Positions 12,037 through 12,285 of a stretch of 12,285 bases of DNA are shown here, piece after piece. Numbering within the stretch: position 1 is the first letter of the stretch; every line of letters starts with the position of its first letter. The stretch is taken from NCBI GenBank assembly GCA_041487355.1, contig JBGPND010000158.1, positions 1 to 12,285 of the forward strand. Direction: 5' to 3'. Below the pieces are notes generated by a model that was given only the letters and a program-made list of their open reading frames with translations, was not told the origin of the DNA and searched no databases. A program made the position numbers and the translations under genes. The DNA comes from JAMXLO01 sp041487355 (GTDB lineage: Bacteria; Pseudomonadota; Alphaproteobacteria; Acetobacterales; Acetobacteraceae).

Positions 12037-12285
12037 TCACTCCGCCGCTGCCCTCTCCGCCTTCACCCGCGGCAGCTCCTCCGCCGACAGCGACTGATGC
12101 GCCAACAACGCCGCCGCCGCCGCCCCCTCATCCAGCTCCGCCCGGTTCACCTTCAGGATCCCCACAGCCCGCGCCAGCGCCACCTCCAGGTGCGAGCGCA
12201 CCGCCACATCGATCTCGTGCGCCGTCTGGTCGCTGAACTGGCGCGGCCGCCAGAACACCCCAGGCTGCTGCAGGAACTGCCCCTG
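12037..12285 (-). CDS. ftsH: ATP-dependent zinc metalloprotease FtsH, C-terminal end only
   Basis: The frame is open to the window edge; 82 C-terminal residues are present. RQFSDQTAHEIDVAVR matches the FtsH block that follows the protease active-site region (usually YSxxTAxEID), and the following helix, ARAVGILKVNRAELDEGAAA then LLAHQSLSAEELPRV, is the standard FtsH C-terminal helix and tail. The AAA+ ATPase and the HEXXH zinc site lie outside the window. FtsH degrades misassembled membrane proteins and selected regulators at the inner membrane. The tail (AERAAAE) is short and lacks the extended C-terminus of E. coli FtsH. Because only the tail is visible, it could be a paralogue rather than the main FtsH. 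Confidence 0.82.
   Translation of the reverse strand, partial: QGQFLQQPGVFWRPRQFSDQTAHEIDVAVRSHLEVALARAVGILKVNRAELDEGAAAAALLAHQSLSAEELPRVKAERAAAE

Overview
This window is high-GC chromosomal DNA, most likely from an alphaproteobacterium of the Rhodospirillales/Acetobacteraceae type. That is an inference from the thrB-rnhA pairing, the TTGAT-N4-ATCAA (FNR/FixK) boxes, the entericidin and DUF3309 small proteins, and the intergenic palindromes of a kind common in that group. No rRNA, tRNA, CRISPR array, transposase or phage gene was seen.

Layout. (1) 1-1845, housekeeping: the 3' part of homoserine kinase thrB overlaps ribonuclease HI rnhA, and an ArsR-type regulator converges on rnhA with a 4-base overlap. 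(2) 1846-5657, a loosely packed cell-envelope region on the + strand. It holds an entericidin lipoprotein, a DUF3309 membrane peptide, an SbmA/BacA- or YddA-like transporter without an ATPase domain, a glycine-zipper peptide, an OmpA-domain lipoprotein and a Gly/Arg/Asp-repeat lipoprotein. Two perfect FNR/FixK boxes, a perfect 33-bp inverted repeat and an antisense remnant of a second DUF3309 gene lie among them. (3) 5693-8701, a compact minus-strand operon: DUF6134 protein, TAXI-type periplasmic binding protein, cyclopropane-fatty-acid-synthase-like methyltransferase. The methyltransferase lacks two residues that bind bicarbonate in the classical enzymes. (4) 8677-12285, a rearranged minus-strand region. 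It holds a TetR-type regulator fused in frame to a Phd-like antitoxin segment across a palindromic repeat, a scrap resembling the FtsH C-terminus, a bestrophin-like/DUF4239 membrane protein, a ribbon-helix-helix/MazF toxin-antitoxin pair, about 500 bases of nested palindromes, and the C-terminal end of ftsH running off the window.

How it fits together. Regions 2 and 3 both concern the envelope, and the FNR/FixK boxes suggest that part of region 2 responds to oxygen. The TetR-type gene has a clear self-operator and stands directly upstream of the methyltransferase operon, so it may also control that operon (inference). Gene remnants and repeats at several junctions show repeat-driven reshuffling. 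I found no clear new defence or biosynthetic system. The most unusual items are the TetR-Phd fusion, the methyltransferase active-site changes and the FtsH-like scrap.
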